The translations under genes and the position numbers were made by a program. From the NCBI GenBank assembly GCA_001770415.1, contig MEQX01000016.1, forward strand, positions 1-64,000: a DNA stretch of 64,000 nucleotides. Direction: 5' to 3'. A model generated the notes under the pieces. The model was not told the DNA's origin. It worked only from the letters and a program-made list of their open reading frames with translations, and ran no database searches. Shown here piece by piece: positions 27,978 through 37,454 of this stretch (the stretch's first letter is position 1; every line of letters starts with the position of its first letter). This DNA comes from Betaproteobacteria bacterium RIFCSPLOWO2_02_FULL_63_19. Its GTDB lineage: Bacteria; Pseudomonadota; Gammaproteobacteria; Burkholderiales; SG8-39.

Positions 27978-29333
27978 ATGGATCTCAATGAGTTCATCAC
28001 CAAATTGGACAAGGCCGGCGATCTGGTCAGGATCAGGCAGCCGTTGTCGTCGAGGTACGATATCTCCGCGGTGCTCGAGCTGGCGGACAAGACGACCGGG
28101 CAGGCGGTAGTGTTCGAGCGGGTTCGCGGCTACGGCACGCCCATCGCGGGAAATCTGCTGTCCAGGCGACGCCGACTGGCCTTGGCGCTGGGAGTCAAGG
28201 AACGGGATTTGCTGAAGGAATACTCGAAGCGGGCAAAGCGCCGGATCAAGCCTCGAACTGTCTCCGAGGGTCCCGTCACGCAAAGGATTGTTACGCGCAA
28301 CCTCGACATCCTGAAGGTGGTGCCTGCCCTGACGCATCGCGAACGCGACGCGGGCCCGTACTTCACGTCCGCGGTCACGATTGCGAAGGATCCGGAATCC
28401 GGCGCGACCGGAATGGGCATCTACCGAATCCAGATCAGGGGGCGCAACAAAGTCAGTCTGAATTTCCAGAACCCGCCGCTGACGCACTTTCTGCGCAACG
28501 CCGAAACCCTGCGCAGGGAACTGGAGGTCGCCGTTGTCGTCGGCATCGATCCTCTGAGTTTCATCGCGTCGGTGTTTCCCTCGCCGCCTGGCACCGACAG
28601 GTTTGAAATTGCGGGCGGTTTGAGAGGTAAGCCGGTGGAACTGGTGGGATGTAAGACCATCGACGTGAAGGTGCCTGCTCACGCGGAGTTCGTGCTCGAG
28701 GGAAAAGTGCTTCCCGGGGTCAGGGTCAGCGAGGGCCCATTTGGCGAGTCGTGGGGAACCTACAGGAGCGGCAGCAACCCGATTGCCAAGGTGATTGCGA
28801 TTATGAGCAGGGAAAGGCCGATCTATCATGCGCTGCTTCCATTCTCCGGAGAGGAGACGACGCTCATGGGCTTGTCGTTGGAAGCGGCATTGATCGGATC
28901 GCTGCGAGCGGCGCATCCGGGAGTGATCTCGGTCGCGAGCGATCGCTTCAACCGGTCCAATCTGATTGTGCAAATGAAAAAACGAAGCGACGACGAGCCG
29001 TGCGAAGTGCTGAGACGAGTGCTGTCGGCGGCGCACATCGTCAAGACCGCCGTGGTGGTCGACGACGATATTGACCCCGAGGACCCCTATTCGGTCGGTT
29101 TTGCCATTTCCACGCGCTTTCAGCCCAACAGAGGCGCTCTGGTGCTCGACGGGCTTTCGGCTACCTCGCTCGATCCCTCCGCCACGGTTGGCAAGACTGG
29201 GACAGTGACGTCCAAGCTCGGAATCGACGCCACCCGACCGCTGTCGGCGCCGAAGCGCGAGTTCGAAATGGTTCGGATATCGGAAGAACTCAAGGCAAAG
29301 GCCAAGACTTTCGAGCGCTATTTGAAGCGCTGA
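27978..29333 (+). CDS. UbiD-family (de)carboxylase
   Basis: 451 residues. The UbiD catalytic set appears to be present: Arg150 in 'GIYRIQI' and Glu252 and Glu257 in 'SEGPFGES', with the five-residue Glu spacing seen in Fdc1/UbiD. These enzymes use prenylated FMN to decarboxylate, or carboxylate, aromatic or alpha,beta-unsaturated acids. No UbiX-like prenyltransferase is in the window, so the cofactor must come from elsewhere. The protein is somewhat shorter than E. coli UbiD (497), pointing to a catabolic relative rather than the ubiquinone enzyme (inference). Confidence 0.9.
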   Translation: MDLNEFITKLDKAGDLVRIRQPLSSRYDISAVLELADKTTGQAVVFERVRGYGTPIAGNLLSRRRRLALALGVKERDLLKEYSKRAKRRIKPRTVSEGPVTQRIVTRNLDILKVVPALTHRERDAGPYFTSAVTIAKDPESGATGMGIYRIQIRGRNKVSLNFQNPPLTHFLRNAETLRRELEVAVVVGIDPLSFIASVFPSPPGTDRFEIAGGLRGKPVELVGCKTIDVKVPAHAEFVLEGKVLPGVRVSEGPFGESWGTYRSGSNPIAKVIAIMSRERPIYHALLPFSGEETTLMGLSLEAALIGSLRAAHPGVISVASDRFNRSNLIVQMKKRSDDEPCEVLRRVLSAAHIVKTAVVVDDDIDPEDPYSVGFAISTRFQPNRGALVLDGLSATSLDPSATVGKTGTVTSKLGIDATRPLSAPKREFEMVRISEELKAKAKTFERYLKR

Positions 29334-29511
29334 GCGCCAGTCACTCCGAGGTCCGGGCTCGCGCTCGGCCGGCGGATCCGCGGCGAAGAGCCATCGCACG
29401 CGGCCAGGCTTGCGATGGCGGGCTCACGACGCAGCCGCAGCAGGAAACCGGTGGCGGCTCTCACGACAAACCGGCACACTCGCGCTGTGACTCGCTCGCT
29501 TTTGCACTGAC

Positions 29512-30405
29512 ATGGACGCCGCCAGTTTCGCGCGCCTGATCGCGTTGTCGGCAATCTGGGGCGGCTCGTACCTATTCATGCGCATCGCCGCACCGGTCCT
29601 CGGCGCGGTTGTCCTGACCGCGTTGCGGGTCTTTTTTGCCGCACTGTTCCTGCTGATCGTGGGAATGGTGCTACGCAAGCGACTCGAGGCGCACAAGCAC
29701 TGGAAACCATTCCTGATCCTGGGCCTGTTCAATTCCGCGCTGCCGTTCGTGCTGCTCGGCTTTGCGGCGAAGACGCTGTCGGCATCCGTGCTGTCGATCC
29801 TGAACGCGACCGCGCCGCTCTGGGGAGCCATCATCGGCGCGGTGTGGATGCGCCAGATCCCCTCGCTTCGCACCGTATGCGGACTGCTGTTGGGGGTGGC
29901 TGGCGTGGGCGTGCTTGTGGGCGGCGATCGCCTGTCCGTGCAGCCGGGGGCGCTCGAAGCGATCGCGGCGGCGCTGCTGGCCGCGTTTTCCTACAGCATT
30001 GCGACCCATTATGCGAAGACGGTGAAAGGGGTCGAACCGTTCGCCAATGCGCACGGAAGCATGTGGGCCGCGACAATCCTGGTCGCACCGGCGACAGTGT
30101 TCTCGTCGATGAATGCCTCACCGGGCCCGGGTGCACTGGCGGCGGCGTTGACCTTGGGCATCGTATGCAGCGGGTTCGGTTATCTGCTGTTCTTTCGACT
30201 GGTCAAAGATGTCGGCGCCACCTCCACGCTGACGGTGACTTTTCTGATTCCGGTGTTCGGCGTGCTGTGGGGAACCCTGTTTCTCGCTGAAGCGGTGCGC
30301 TGGAACACGATCGCCGGCGCCGCGATCATCATCGTCGGCACGGGGCTCGTGACCAACTTCAATCCGCGCGCGTTGATGCGTCGAAGAGCGACCGGGAACT
30401 CGTAG
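29512..30405 (+). CDS. EamA/DMT-superfamily transporter
   Basis: 297 residues with about ten membrane helices arranged as two EamA repeats. The start 'FARLIALSAIWGGSYLFMRI' and the later 'IATHYAKTVKG' and 'ATSTLTVTFLIPVFGVLWGTLF' are characteristic of RhaT/EamA exporters. Direction is probably efflux of metabolites or amino acids; substrate unknown. Convergent with the crotonase gene that follows. Confidence 0.9.
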   Translation: MDAASFARLIALSAIWGGSYLFMRIAAPVLGAVVLTALRVFFAALFLLIVGMVLRKRLEAHKHWKPFLILGLFNSALPFVLLGFAAKTLSASVLSILNATAPLWGAIIGAVWMRQIPSLRTVCGLLLGVAGVGVLVGGDRLSVQPGALEAIAAALLAAFSYSIATHYAKTVKGVEPFANAHGSMWAATILVAPATVFSSMNASPGPGALAAALTLGIVCSGFGYLLFFRLVKDVGATSTLTVTFLIPVFGVLWGTLFLAEAVRWNTIAGAAIIIVGTGLVTNFNPRALMRRRATGNS

Positions 30406-30461
30406 CGTCGCAAGACAGAAGCGGGATTCCCGCGCGCAGGGCCGGCGTGCCCGATAAGACG

Positions 30462-31259
30462 TCAATGGCCCCGAAATTTCGGCGTGCGCTTGGCGTTCAT
30501 CGCGGCCAGGCCCTCGGCAAGTTCGGCCGAGCCCAGACTCTCGCGGTTGCGCGCGCCAATCGCAGCGGCATCGTACCTTCCCTGAGCGATCAGGTTGAGG
30601 TGATGTTTCATGCCTGCCAGAGCCTGCGGCGCATTGCATTCGATGATGCGTGCCAGCTCGTCGGTGCGGGCCTGCAAGGCTTCGGGTTCGACCAGTTCAT
30701 CGAGGAATCCGACGCGCAGCATTTCGTCGCATGGCATCGGTTCACCAACGAGAAACAGCTTCTTCGACGCCGCGAGCCCCAGACGCTCGACGTAGCGACG
30801 CATGCCACCCGCGTAATAATGCAGCCCGATCTTTGCCGCCGGCATGATCATTCGGGTGCCGGTGACACCGATGCGAAAATCACAAGCGAGCGCCAGGTCG
30901 ATGCCGCCGCCGTAGACGCTGCCGTTCAGCGCGCAGATGGTCGGCACGCGAAGGGCCTCGAGTTGATCGATGACCTGTTCCAGGGTCGCCTCGTCGGAAC
31001 TGGGCATGGTTATCATGTCCTGCAGCGAGCTGATGGTGTAGCCCGAACAGAAGCTTTTTGCGCCCGTGCCGGTAACAACCGCGACGCGGACCCCCCGAAC
31101 CGAATCGATGCGCTGCAGGTGCGCGCGCAGCGTGTTCAGGTCGCCCGGGTCGAGCCGGTTGTGTTCGGCCGGCCGGTTCAGTCGTATGGTTGCGCGCGCG
31201 CCGTCGCCGTCCATGGTGAGGATCGGCGCGGAATGTGAAGCGGTGTCTGTCTTGTTCAT
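30462..31259 (-). CDS. Enoyl-CoA hydratase/isomerase (crotonase) family, atypical active site
   Basis: 265 residues of the crotonase fold; the oxyanion region reads 'CSGYTISSLQDM' (first CoA loop) and 'GSVYGGGIDLALACDFRIG'. Of the two classical hydratase glutamates, the first position is Asp ('GGIDLAL') and the second appears to be Ala in 'MPAAKIGL'. Water addition is therefore doubtful, and isomerase, hydrolase or lyase activity is possible. The C-terminal 'MNAKRTPKFRGH' is the typical crotonase ending. Divergent from the CoA-transferase gene. Confidence 0.85.
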   Translation of the reverse strand: MNKTDTASHSAPILTMDGDGARATIRLNRPAEHNRLDPGDLNTLRAHLQRIDSVRGVRVAVVTGTGAKSFCSGYTISSLQDMITMPSSDEATLEQVIDQLEALRVPTICALNGSVYGGGIDLALACDFRIGVTGTRMIMPAAKIGLHYYAGGMRRYVERLGLAASKKLFLVGEPMPCDEMLRVGFLDELVEPEALQARTDELARIIECNAPQALAGMKHHLNLIAQGRYDAAAIGARNRESLGSAELAEGLAAMNAKRTPKFRGH

Positions 31260-31491
31260 GCCGGTCGTTGAAAGGATGGCGCAAAATTCGCTGCGAATTC
31301 GATGATAATGAATTGCATGGCGTATGGTAAATTAAGCGCGCAATGCATGACGGGCATCATGCTTCTGCCGGGCGCCTCGATACCTCGATCGGACGCCACG
31401 TTCGCCTCGAGGGTGAACGCGAAATGCTGAACTGCGGCAGGTTCGCTCGCGACATCGCCGCCGCCCGCCCAATCGATAATTTGGAACACTC

Positions 31492-32715
31492 ATGCCAGGA
31501 CCCCTTTCCCACATACGCGTACTTGACCTTTCCCGGGTCCTTGCAGGCCCCTGGGCCGGACAGAATCTCGCCGACCTCGGCGCCGAAGTGATCAAGGTAG
31601 AGCGCCCGAACGCGGGCGACGATTCGCGCGCATTCGGCCCGCCCTGGATGAAGGACCCCTCCGGCCGCGACACGACCGAATCGGCATATTTCATGTCGGC
31701 GAACCGTGGTAAAAAATCGATTACCGTGAATCTCACACATCCCGAAGGACAGCGCGTGGTGCGGGAACTTGCGTTGAAATGCGACGTCCTGATTGAGAAC
31801 TACAAGGTCGGAGATTTGGCGCGCTACCGATTGGGTTACGAGGACCTTGCGGCGGTACATCCGCGATTGGTCTATTGTTCGGTAACCGGTTTTGGGCAGA
31901 CGGGGCCGTGCCGCGAGCGTCCGGGGTACGATTTCATGGCTCAAGGGATGGGTGGGCTGATGAGCATTTCGGGCGAGCCTGATGAGGTGCCCGGCGGCGG
32001 CCCCATGCGGACAGGTGTGCCTGTCATCGACATCTTCGCAGGCATGTATGCGAGCGTTGCGATCTGTGCCGCGGTCGCGCACCAGGCAAGGACTGGCATG
32101 GGTCAGCATGTGGATGTCGCGCTGTTCGATTCCTGCCTCGCATTGCTCGCGAATCAAGGCCAAACCTACTTTGCGACCGGCGAAAACCCCAGGCGTATCG
32201 GGAATACCCACCCGACGATCGTGCCTTACCAGGTATTCGGTACCGCAGACGGGGCCATGATACTGGCCTGTGGCAACGACAACCTGTACGGAAAGTTCTG
32301 CGCGGTCGCGGGTTGCGAGGAGTTCGCCAAGGATCCACGCTTTGCGAGAAACGGAGGTCGGGTCAAGAACCGCAACACGCTTGTGCCGTTGCTCGCGGAA
32401 ATCTTCCGCACTCGCACGACACAGGACTGGGTGAGCGCGCTCGACGCGGCCGGCGTTCCGTGCGGACCGATCAACACTTTGGCGCAGGCGTACGCGGAGC
32501 CCCAGACCGAAGCGCGCGGGATGAAAGTGAAGCTGAACCACCCGGTCGCGGGTGAGGTGACAGTCGCGGGAAGTCCGATGAAATTCTCCGGCACGCCGGT
32601 TGTGCACCATTTGCCGCCGCCAACGCTGGGCCAGCACACCGAGGAGATTTTGCGAAACATGCTTCACATGAACGACGAAGATGTGGCGCGGCTGCGAGCC
32701 GCCGGCGCGATTTAG
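31492..32715 (+). CDS. CaiB/BaiF family (class III) CoA-transferase
   Basis: 407 residues. Typical start 'LSHIRVLDLSRVLAGPWAGQ' and segment 'RGKKSITVNLTHPEGQ'; the nucleophilic aspartate is Asp180 in 'GVPVIDIFAGMYA', matching the D-x3-G-M pattern of formyl-CoA transferase. It moves CoA between acids through aspartyl-CoA intermediates. The neighbouring crotonase and TRAP importers suggest activation of an imported carboxylic acid (inference). Confidence 0.93.
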   Translation: MPGPLSHIRVLDLSRVLAGPWAGQNLADLGAEVIKVERPNAGDDSRAFGPPWMKDPSGRDTTESAYFMSANRGKKSITVNLTHPEGQRVVRELALKCDVLIENYKVGDLARYRLGYEDLAAVHPRLVYCSVTGFGQTGPCRERPGYDFMAQGMGGLMSISGEPDEVPGGGPMRTGVPVIDIFAGMYASVAICAAVAHQARTGMGQHVDVALFDSCLALLANQGQTYFATGENPRRIGNTHPTIVPYQVFGTADGAMILACGNDNLYGKFCAVAGCEEFAKDPRFARNGGRVKNRNTLVPLLAEIFRTRTTQDWVSALDAAGVPCGPINTLAQAYAEPQTEARGMKVKLNHPVAGEVTVAGSPMKFSGTPVVHHLPPPTLGQHTEEILRNMLHMNDEDVARLRAAGAI

Positions 32716-32749
32716 CCGTGGACATTTTCGAGGTTAAGGAGGCTGATGG

Positions 32750-33502
32750 ATGAACACGCTCGGGCGTCGTGCAGTAATCGTGATGGTGTCTCTTGTGGCG
32801 GTTGTAGCGTATGCCGCGCCTGACTTTGCGCGCGAGAAGCGCTTTGCCGAGGAGATCGCCTCATCGCCTGTGAAGGGCGAAGCGGTGGCGCTGGAAACGG
32901 GGGCCGGGCGCAGGTTTCTCGGATTGCTCCGGCTGACGGAGAAGCCCCGTGCAGCACTGGTTCTGGTTCATCGCGCCGGGGTTAATCCGGACTTCGGCCT
33001 AATAGGCAAGCTTCGCGCGCATCTCGCCGAGCGGAAATACACGACGCTGTCGATTCAGATGCCGGTGCTTGCGCCGGATTCTGAAGCGAAAGAGTATGTC
33101 GCGCTTTTCCCGGAGGCGGGGCTTCGACTCGAGGCGGCGATCGCTTACCTGCGTGCAAGGGGAATAAACCGGATTGCGTTGATTTCGCATGGCATGGGAG
33201 CGCGCATGGCGAACGATTTCGTTGCGCGGCATCCAAATGCTCGTCTGACGGCATGGCTCCCGCTATCCGTTTCGAACGGTCGTCTGGATTCGCTGGCTCG
33301 CGTTCACTTCCCCATTTTCGACATCTATGCAGAGCGCGACAGTGACCCCGTCCGACTCGGCGCCTTGGGCCGCGCAGAAGCGCTGCGCGGCCACCGTGGC
33401 TCGAAACAGGCCATGGTGTACGGAGCCAACCACGACTTCGCAGGGAAGGAAAAGGAAGTCACGGCGCTCATCGACCAATTGCTCACACCACTGGTGAATT
33501 GA
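32750..33502 (+). CDS. Exported DUF3530-like alpha/beta-hydrolase-fold protein
   Basis: 250 residues with an N-terminal signal peptide ('AVIVMVSLVAVVAYAAPD'). The core has the hydrolase elbow, but the usual G-H-S-x-G reads Ser146-His147-Gly148-Met149-Gly150, so the nucleophile serine is replaced by glycine. A downstream 'YGANHDF' His remains. This fits DUF3530-like proteins whose activity is unproven. AGGAGG precedes ATG 32750. Follows the CoA-transferase by 34 bp and may share its transcript. Confidence 0.75.
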   Translation: MNTLGRRAVIVMVSLVAVVAYAAPDFAREKRFAEEIASSPVKGEAVALETGAGRRFLGLLRLTEKPRAALVLVHRAGVNPDFGLIGKLRAHLAERKYTTLSIQMPVLAPDSEAKEYVALFPEAGLRLEAAIAYLRARGINRIALISHGMGARMANDFVARHPNARLTAWLPLSVSNGRLDSLARVHFPIFDIYAERDSDPVRLGALGRAEALRGHRGSKQAMVYGANHDFAGKEKEVTALIDQLLTPLVN

Positions 33503-33656
33503 ATCGCCTTTCGGCTCAGTTTGTGCGGGCGCCCGCTTGCGCTTAGAATTCAGCCGCTTTCATGGGTGTCCCAAATGCTGCACGCTTTGAGTAATCCGAT
33601 GCGGCGCAACATTGCGGATTGACGACAAATCGTTCTTGTGGAGAGAGGGGAATGAT

Positions 33657-34658
33657 ATGAATACGTTCAAGCGAGTCGGTTTTGTGGCCGTCATCACCGC
33701 CGCAGCATTCGGCGGCGCAGCATTGGCGGCACCCACGGTATTGCGTGCTTCGCATCAGTTTCCGGGCGGCAAAGGCGATGTGCGCGACGAAATGGTGCAG
33801 ATGATTGCGCGCGACGCCAAGGCGGCGGGCCTCGATCTGGAGGTGCAGGTCTATCCGGGGGCGTCGCTGTTCAAGCCTAAGGAGCAGTGGAACGCACTCG
33901 TAAACGGGCAACTCGATATATCGTCCTTCCCGCTTGACTACGCCAGCGGCAAGGTGCGCGCGTTCGGAGCAACGTTGATGCCGGGTTTGGTACGCAGTCA
34001 TGAGCGCGCTGCCCGGCTGAACAATTCCGACTTCATGAAGCAGATCAAGGCGAAGATCGACAAGGCGGGCGTAATGGTGCTGGCGGATGCATGGCTCGCC
34101 GGCGCCGTCGCCTCGAAGAACGCATGTATTCGCATGCCGGACGACATCAAGGGACATAAGGTGCGCTCGGCCGGGGCGACCTTCGCGGCGATGTGGCAGG
34201 CCGCAGGCGCGTCCATCGTCTCGATACCCAGCAACGAGGTCTACAACGCTCTCCAGACCGGCGTCATCGTAAGCACCGACACCAGTTCCGGAAGCTTCGT
34301 CTCGTTCCGCATCTACGAGCAAGTGAAGTGCCTGACCGCGCCGGGAGAAAACGCATTGTGGTTCATGTACGAGCCCGTGCTGATGTCCAAGAAAAGTTTT
34401 GCCAAGCTAAACAAGAAGCAACAGGCTGTTCTGTTGAAGGCCGGCAGGAAGGCTCAGGAATATTTTGCCAGGGAGGCCAAGGGTCTGGACGACAGGCTCG
34501 TCAAGACGTTCAAGCAGCACAACGTCGAGGTCGTCACACTCACACCGGCCGAGTACGACGCCTGGCTCAAGGTTGCGCAGAAGAGCTCTTACGCCCGGTT
34601 CGCCAAGCAAGTGCCCGAAGGCAAGCAACTGATCGACGCGGCCCTCAGCGTCAAGTAG
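33657..34658 (+). CDS. TRAP transporter substrate-binding protein (DctP family)
   Basis: 333 residues. Signal peptide 'VGFVAVITAAAFGGAALAAP' for export to the periplasm; mature protein begins around 'APTVLRASHQFPGG'. Segment 'GHKVRSAGATFAAMWQAAGA' carries the conserved arginine region that binds the ligand carboxylate in DctP proteins, followed by 'VYNALQTGVIVSTDTSSGSF'. The ligand is probably an organic acid. First gene of a dctPQM-type set (33.7-36.6 kb). Confidence 0.9.
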   Translation: MNTFKRVGFVAVITAAAFGGAALAAPTVLRASHQFPGGKGDVRDEMVQMIARDAKAAGLDLEVQVYPGASLFKPKEQWNALVNGQLDISSFPLDYASGKVRAFGATLMPGLVRSHERAARLNNSDFMKQIKAKIDKAGVMVLADAWLAGAVASKNACIRMPDDIKGHKVRSAGATFAAMWQAAGASIVSIPSNEVYNALQTGVIVSTDTSSGSFVSFRIYEQVKCLTAPGENALWFMYEPVLMSKKSFAKLNKKQQAVLLKAGRKAQEYFAREAKGLDDRLVKTFKQHNVEVVTLTPAEYDAWLKVAQKSSYARFAKQVPEGKQLIDAALSVK

Positions 34659-34739
34659 CGCGCAGACCAGGGATCGGCAGGCGGCTCATCCCGCTTGCCG
34701 GTTCCGTCACCAACGCTAGCAGGAGCAGGCCTGCGCCCA

Positions 34740-35255
34740 ATGGGGTTGTTCGTTCGAACTGTCGGATTCCTGTCGCAAGTTTGCGGTGTTGTCGCCGCGG
34801 GACTGATCGCGATCGGCGTCTTTGTCGTGTGCCACATGGTGGTGGAGCGCTATGTGTTCAGCCACGATACGATCTGGCAGACGGACTTCGTGACCTACAG
34901 CCTGGTGGCCGCAACCTTCGTCGGCAGCCCATACGTGCTGATGCTACGCGGCCACGTGAACGTCGACATCCTGCCGCTTTACTCGGGGCCGGCGCTGCGC
35001 TTCGGACTGGCCCTGTTCTCGTCCGTGCTATCGCTTGCGTTTTGTATTGCGATGGCCGTGCTGACCTTTCAGTTCTGGCATGAAGCCTGGAGCGAAGGGT
35101 GGGTTTCCGAAAGCATGTGGCGGGCGCGCCTTTGGATTCCTTATTCGTCCATGCCCGTCGGAATGGGGATCCTGAGCCTGCAGTGCCTGGCGGATTTCAT
35201 TAGCCTGTTGAACGGCAAGGAGCCTCCGTTCGGCATGACGCCGGGACATCGATAA
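34740..35255 (+). CDS. TRAP transporter small permease (DctQ family)
   Basis: 171 residues with four predicted membrane helices, the normal DctQ topology; 'TIWQTDFVTYSLVAATFVGSPY' matches the conserved loop-helix region. It bridges the binding protein and the large permease. ATG 34740 was chosen; an upstream TTG at 34695 would add 15 unlikely residues. Its TAA stop overlaps the start of the next gene (TAATG). Confidence 0.88.
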   Translation: MGLFVRTVGFLSQVCGVVAAGLIAIGVFVVCHMVVERYVFSHDTIWQTDFVTYSLVAATFVGSPYVLMLRGHVNVDILPLYSGPALRFGLALFSSVLSLAFCIAMAVLTFQFWHEAWSEGWVSESMWRARLWIPYSSMPVGMGILSLQCLADFISLLNGKEPPFGMTPGHR

Positions 35256-36571
35256 TGGGCGCGGCAGGCCAGGGTGCGCTGGTGCTGAGTGTGACGTTGC
35301 TGGTATTGCTATCGGGCGCTCCGGTTGCTTTTGTGCTGGGTGCGGTCTCGATCGCCTTCCTCGTGCTGTTCGACGGATTGGATGCACTGCGCGTGGTAGC
35401 CGAAACAGTCTATGGAGGGCTGGACGACTTCACGCTCGTGTCGATTCCCATGTTCGTGATGATGGGAGCCGCGATCGGTTCGTCGCCCGCCGGCAAAGAC
35501 CTCTACGAAGCGCTCGATCGCTGGCTCTACCGCGTGCCCGGCGGCCTGGTTATATCGAATCTCGGGGCATGCGCTCTGTTCGCCGCGCTCACGGGGTCGT
35601 CGCCGGCGACCTGTGCAGCCATCGGCAAGATGGGCATCCCGGAGATGCGCAGGCGCGGTTATCCCGATGACGTGGCCACCGGATCAATCTGCGCCGGCGG
35701 CACGCTCGGCATCCTGATTCCACCGTCGATCACGTTCATTTTGTACGGGATCGCGACTGAAACTTCGATCGGGCGCCTGTTCCTCGCCGGGGTCTTGCCC
35801 GGCATTCTGCTTACAGGGCTGTTCATCCTGTGGACGCTGTTCATCATATGGAAGCGGGGATTTCGCGCGCATGCGGAGGATTTTCGCTACACCTGGAAAC
35901 AGAAATTCATGTCAGTCCCGAAGGTGGCGCCGTTCCTTGCGATCGTCGTGGGTGTCATGTACGTGCTCTACGGTGGAGTCGCGACGCCTTCGGAGGCGGC
36001 CGGCGTGGGTGCCGCGCTTTCGGCGCTGCTGGCGGTGTTGATCTACCGCATGTGGGGCCCGCGGGCCTGGTGGGCGATCCTGCGCGACACGACGCGTGAG
36101 TCGGTGATGATCCTGATGATCATCGGGGCCGCCGTACTCTTCGGGTACATGCTCACTTCCCTGTACATCACCCAGACGCTGGCGCAGGCGATCGTCGCAC
36201 TCGAGGTCAATCGATGGGTGTTGATGGCGCTGATCAATGTGTTCCTGCTGGTCAGCGGCTGCTTTATTCCTCCTGCGGCGATCATCCTGATGACCAGCCC
36301 GATTCTGCTGCCCATCATCAAGGCCGCGGGTTTCGATCCGGTCTGGTTCGGCGTGATTCTCACGATCAACATGGAGATCGGGTTGATCAGCCCGCCGGTC
36401 GGCCTCAACATCTATGTGATCAATTCGATCGCACCGGACGTGAGGCTGATGCAGATCATGCGCGGCGCCTTGCCCTACATGTTGTGTATGGTGTTGGCAA
36501 TCGTCATCCTGTGCGTGTTTCCCCAGATCGCCACCTGGCTGCCGGACCGCATGATGGGCGCCATGCACTGA
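35255..36571 (+). CDS. TRAP transporter large permease (DctM family)
   Basis: 438 residues with about 12 membrane helices. Hallmarks include 'LVSIPMFVMMGAAIG', 'GSSPATCAAIGKMGIPEM' and 'GGTLGILIPPSITFILYGI', the inverted-repeat hairpins of the elevator transporter. It drives Na+-coupled uptake of the acid captured by the binding protein. Translationally coupled to the dctQ-like gene by a 1-nt overlap. Convergent with the crotonase that follows. Confidence 0.94.
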   Translation: MGAAGQGALVLSVTLLVLLSGAPVAFVLGAVSIAFLVLFDGLDALRVVAETVYGGLDDFTLVSIPMFVMMGAAIGSSPAGKDLYEALDRWLYRVPGGLVISNLGACALFAALTGSSPATCAAIGKMGIPEMRRRGYPDDVATGSICAGGTLGILIPPSITFILYGIATETSIGRLFLAGVLPGILLTGLFILWTLFIIWKRGFRAHAEDFRYTWKQKFMSVPKVAPFLAIVVGVMYVLYGGVATPSEAAGVGAALSALLAVLIYRMWGPRAWWAILRDTTRESVMILMIIGAAVLFGYMLTSLYITQTLAQAIVALEVNRWVLMALINVFLLVSGCFIPPAAIILMTSPILLPIIKAAGFDPVWFGVILTINMEIGLISPPVGLNIYVINSIAPDVRLMQIMRGALPYMLCMVLAIVILCVFPQIATWLPDRMMGAMH

Positions 36572-36626
36572 CTCGTACGTACTCGCTGCCTACCGGCCCG
36601 GAGAGCCGTGCGCGCTGAGATTTGGT

Positions 36627-37406
36627 TCAGCACCCCTTGAATTCGGGCTTCTTCTTGGCGATAAAGGCCTCGCGCCCGATGCGGTAATCCTCGGTGCCGA
36701 AGCAGGCAAAGCTCTCGTCGTATTCCTCGGGCGCCAGCGGCTTCGAATCCATCAGCCGGTTGACGAACTTCTTGTGCCAGCGCGCCACCAGCGGCGCGCC
36801 CTCGGCGATGCGCCGGGCCGCGGCATACGCTTCCCCTTCGACCTCATGGTCGGGAACCACGCGGTTCACCAGCCCCTTGGCTTTCGCGTCCGCGGCACCG
36901 AACACGCGGCCCTCGAGCGCAATCTCCAGTGCACCGGACTTCCCGCACAACTCGATCAGGCCCTGCAGCTCGGCGTAGGCCATCACCAGGCCAAGATTTT
37001 TCACCGGCACGCCAAAGCGGCTGGACTCGCCGCAAATGCGCAGATCGCACTGGCAGGCGATTTCCAGCCCGCCGCCGACGCAGACACCGTGGATCATGGC
37101 CACGACAGGGTGCCTGCAGCGGGCCAAGCCGTGCAGGGCGCTTGCGATCGAGCGACCGTATTCGCGCGCCTGGTCAACATTGGCGCGCTCACGGCGGAAT
37201 TCCGCGATGTCGGCTCCGGCGGCAAAGGCTTTGGTGCCGGAGCCGCGCATCACGATGCAGCGCAGGCTATCGTCGGCATCGAGTTGCGCAATGACCTCGC
37301 CGAGCTCGATCCAGGCCATCCGGGACAGCGCGTTCAAGCGGGTTGGATTGTTTAGCGTGACGGTGGCGATTGCCGCGTCGCGTGAGACAAGAACGGAATC
37401 TGACAT
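36627..37406 (-). CDS. Enoyl-CoA hydratase/isomerase (crotonase) family
   Basis: 259 residues. Oxyanion-hole segments are 'AFAAGADIAEF' and 'GVCVGGGLEIACQCDLRI', so the first catalytic glutamate is kept; the second position is less clear in 'VPVKNLGLVMAYAEL'. C-terminal 'AFIAKKKPEFKGC' is typical. AGGGA lies before ATG 37406. It is the last gene of the minus-strand aminotransferase-TRAP-crotonase run, suggesting action on a product of the imported substrate. Confidence 0.9.
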   Translation of the reverse strand: MSDSVLVSRDAAIATVTLNNPTRLNALSRMAWIELGEVIAQLDADDSLRCIVMRGSGTKAFAAGADIAEFRRERANVDQAREYGRSIASALHGLARCRHPVVAMIHGVCVGGGLEIACQCDLRICGESSRFGVPVKNLGLVMAYAELQGLIELCGKSGALEIALEGRVFGAADAKAKGLVNRVVPDHEVEGEAYAAARRIAEGAPLVARWHKKFVNRLMDSKPLAPEEYDESFACFGTEDYRIGREAFIAKKKPEFKGC

Positions 37407-37454
37407 GTCTGAGTCCCTTCACTTGCAGCGTCATCGGTGCCGGCACCGCGACTG

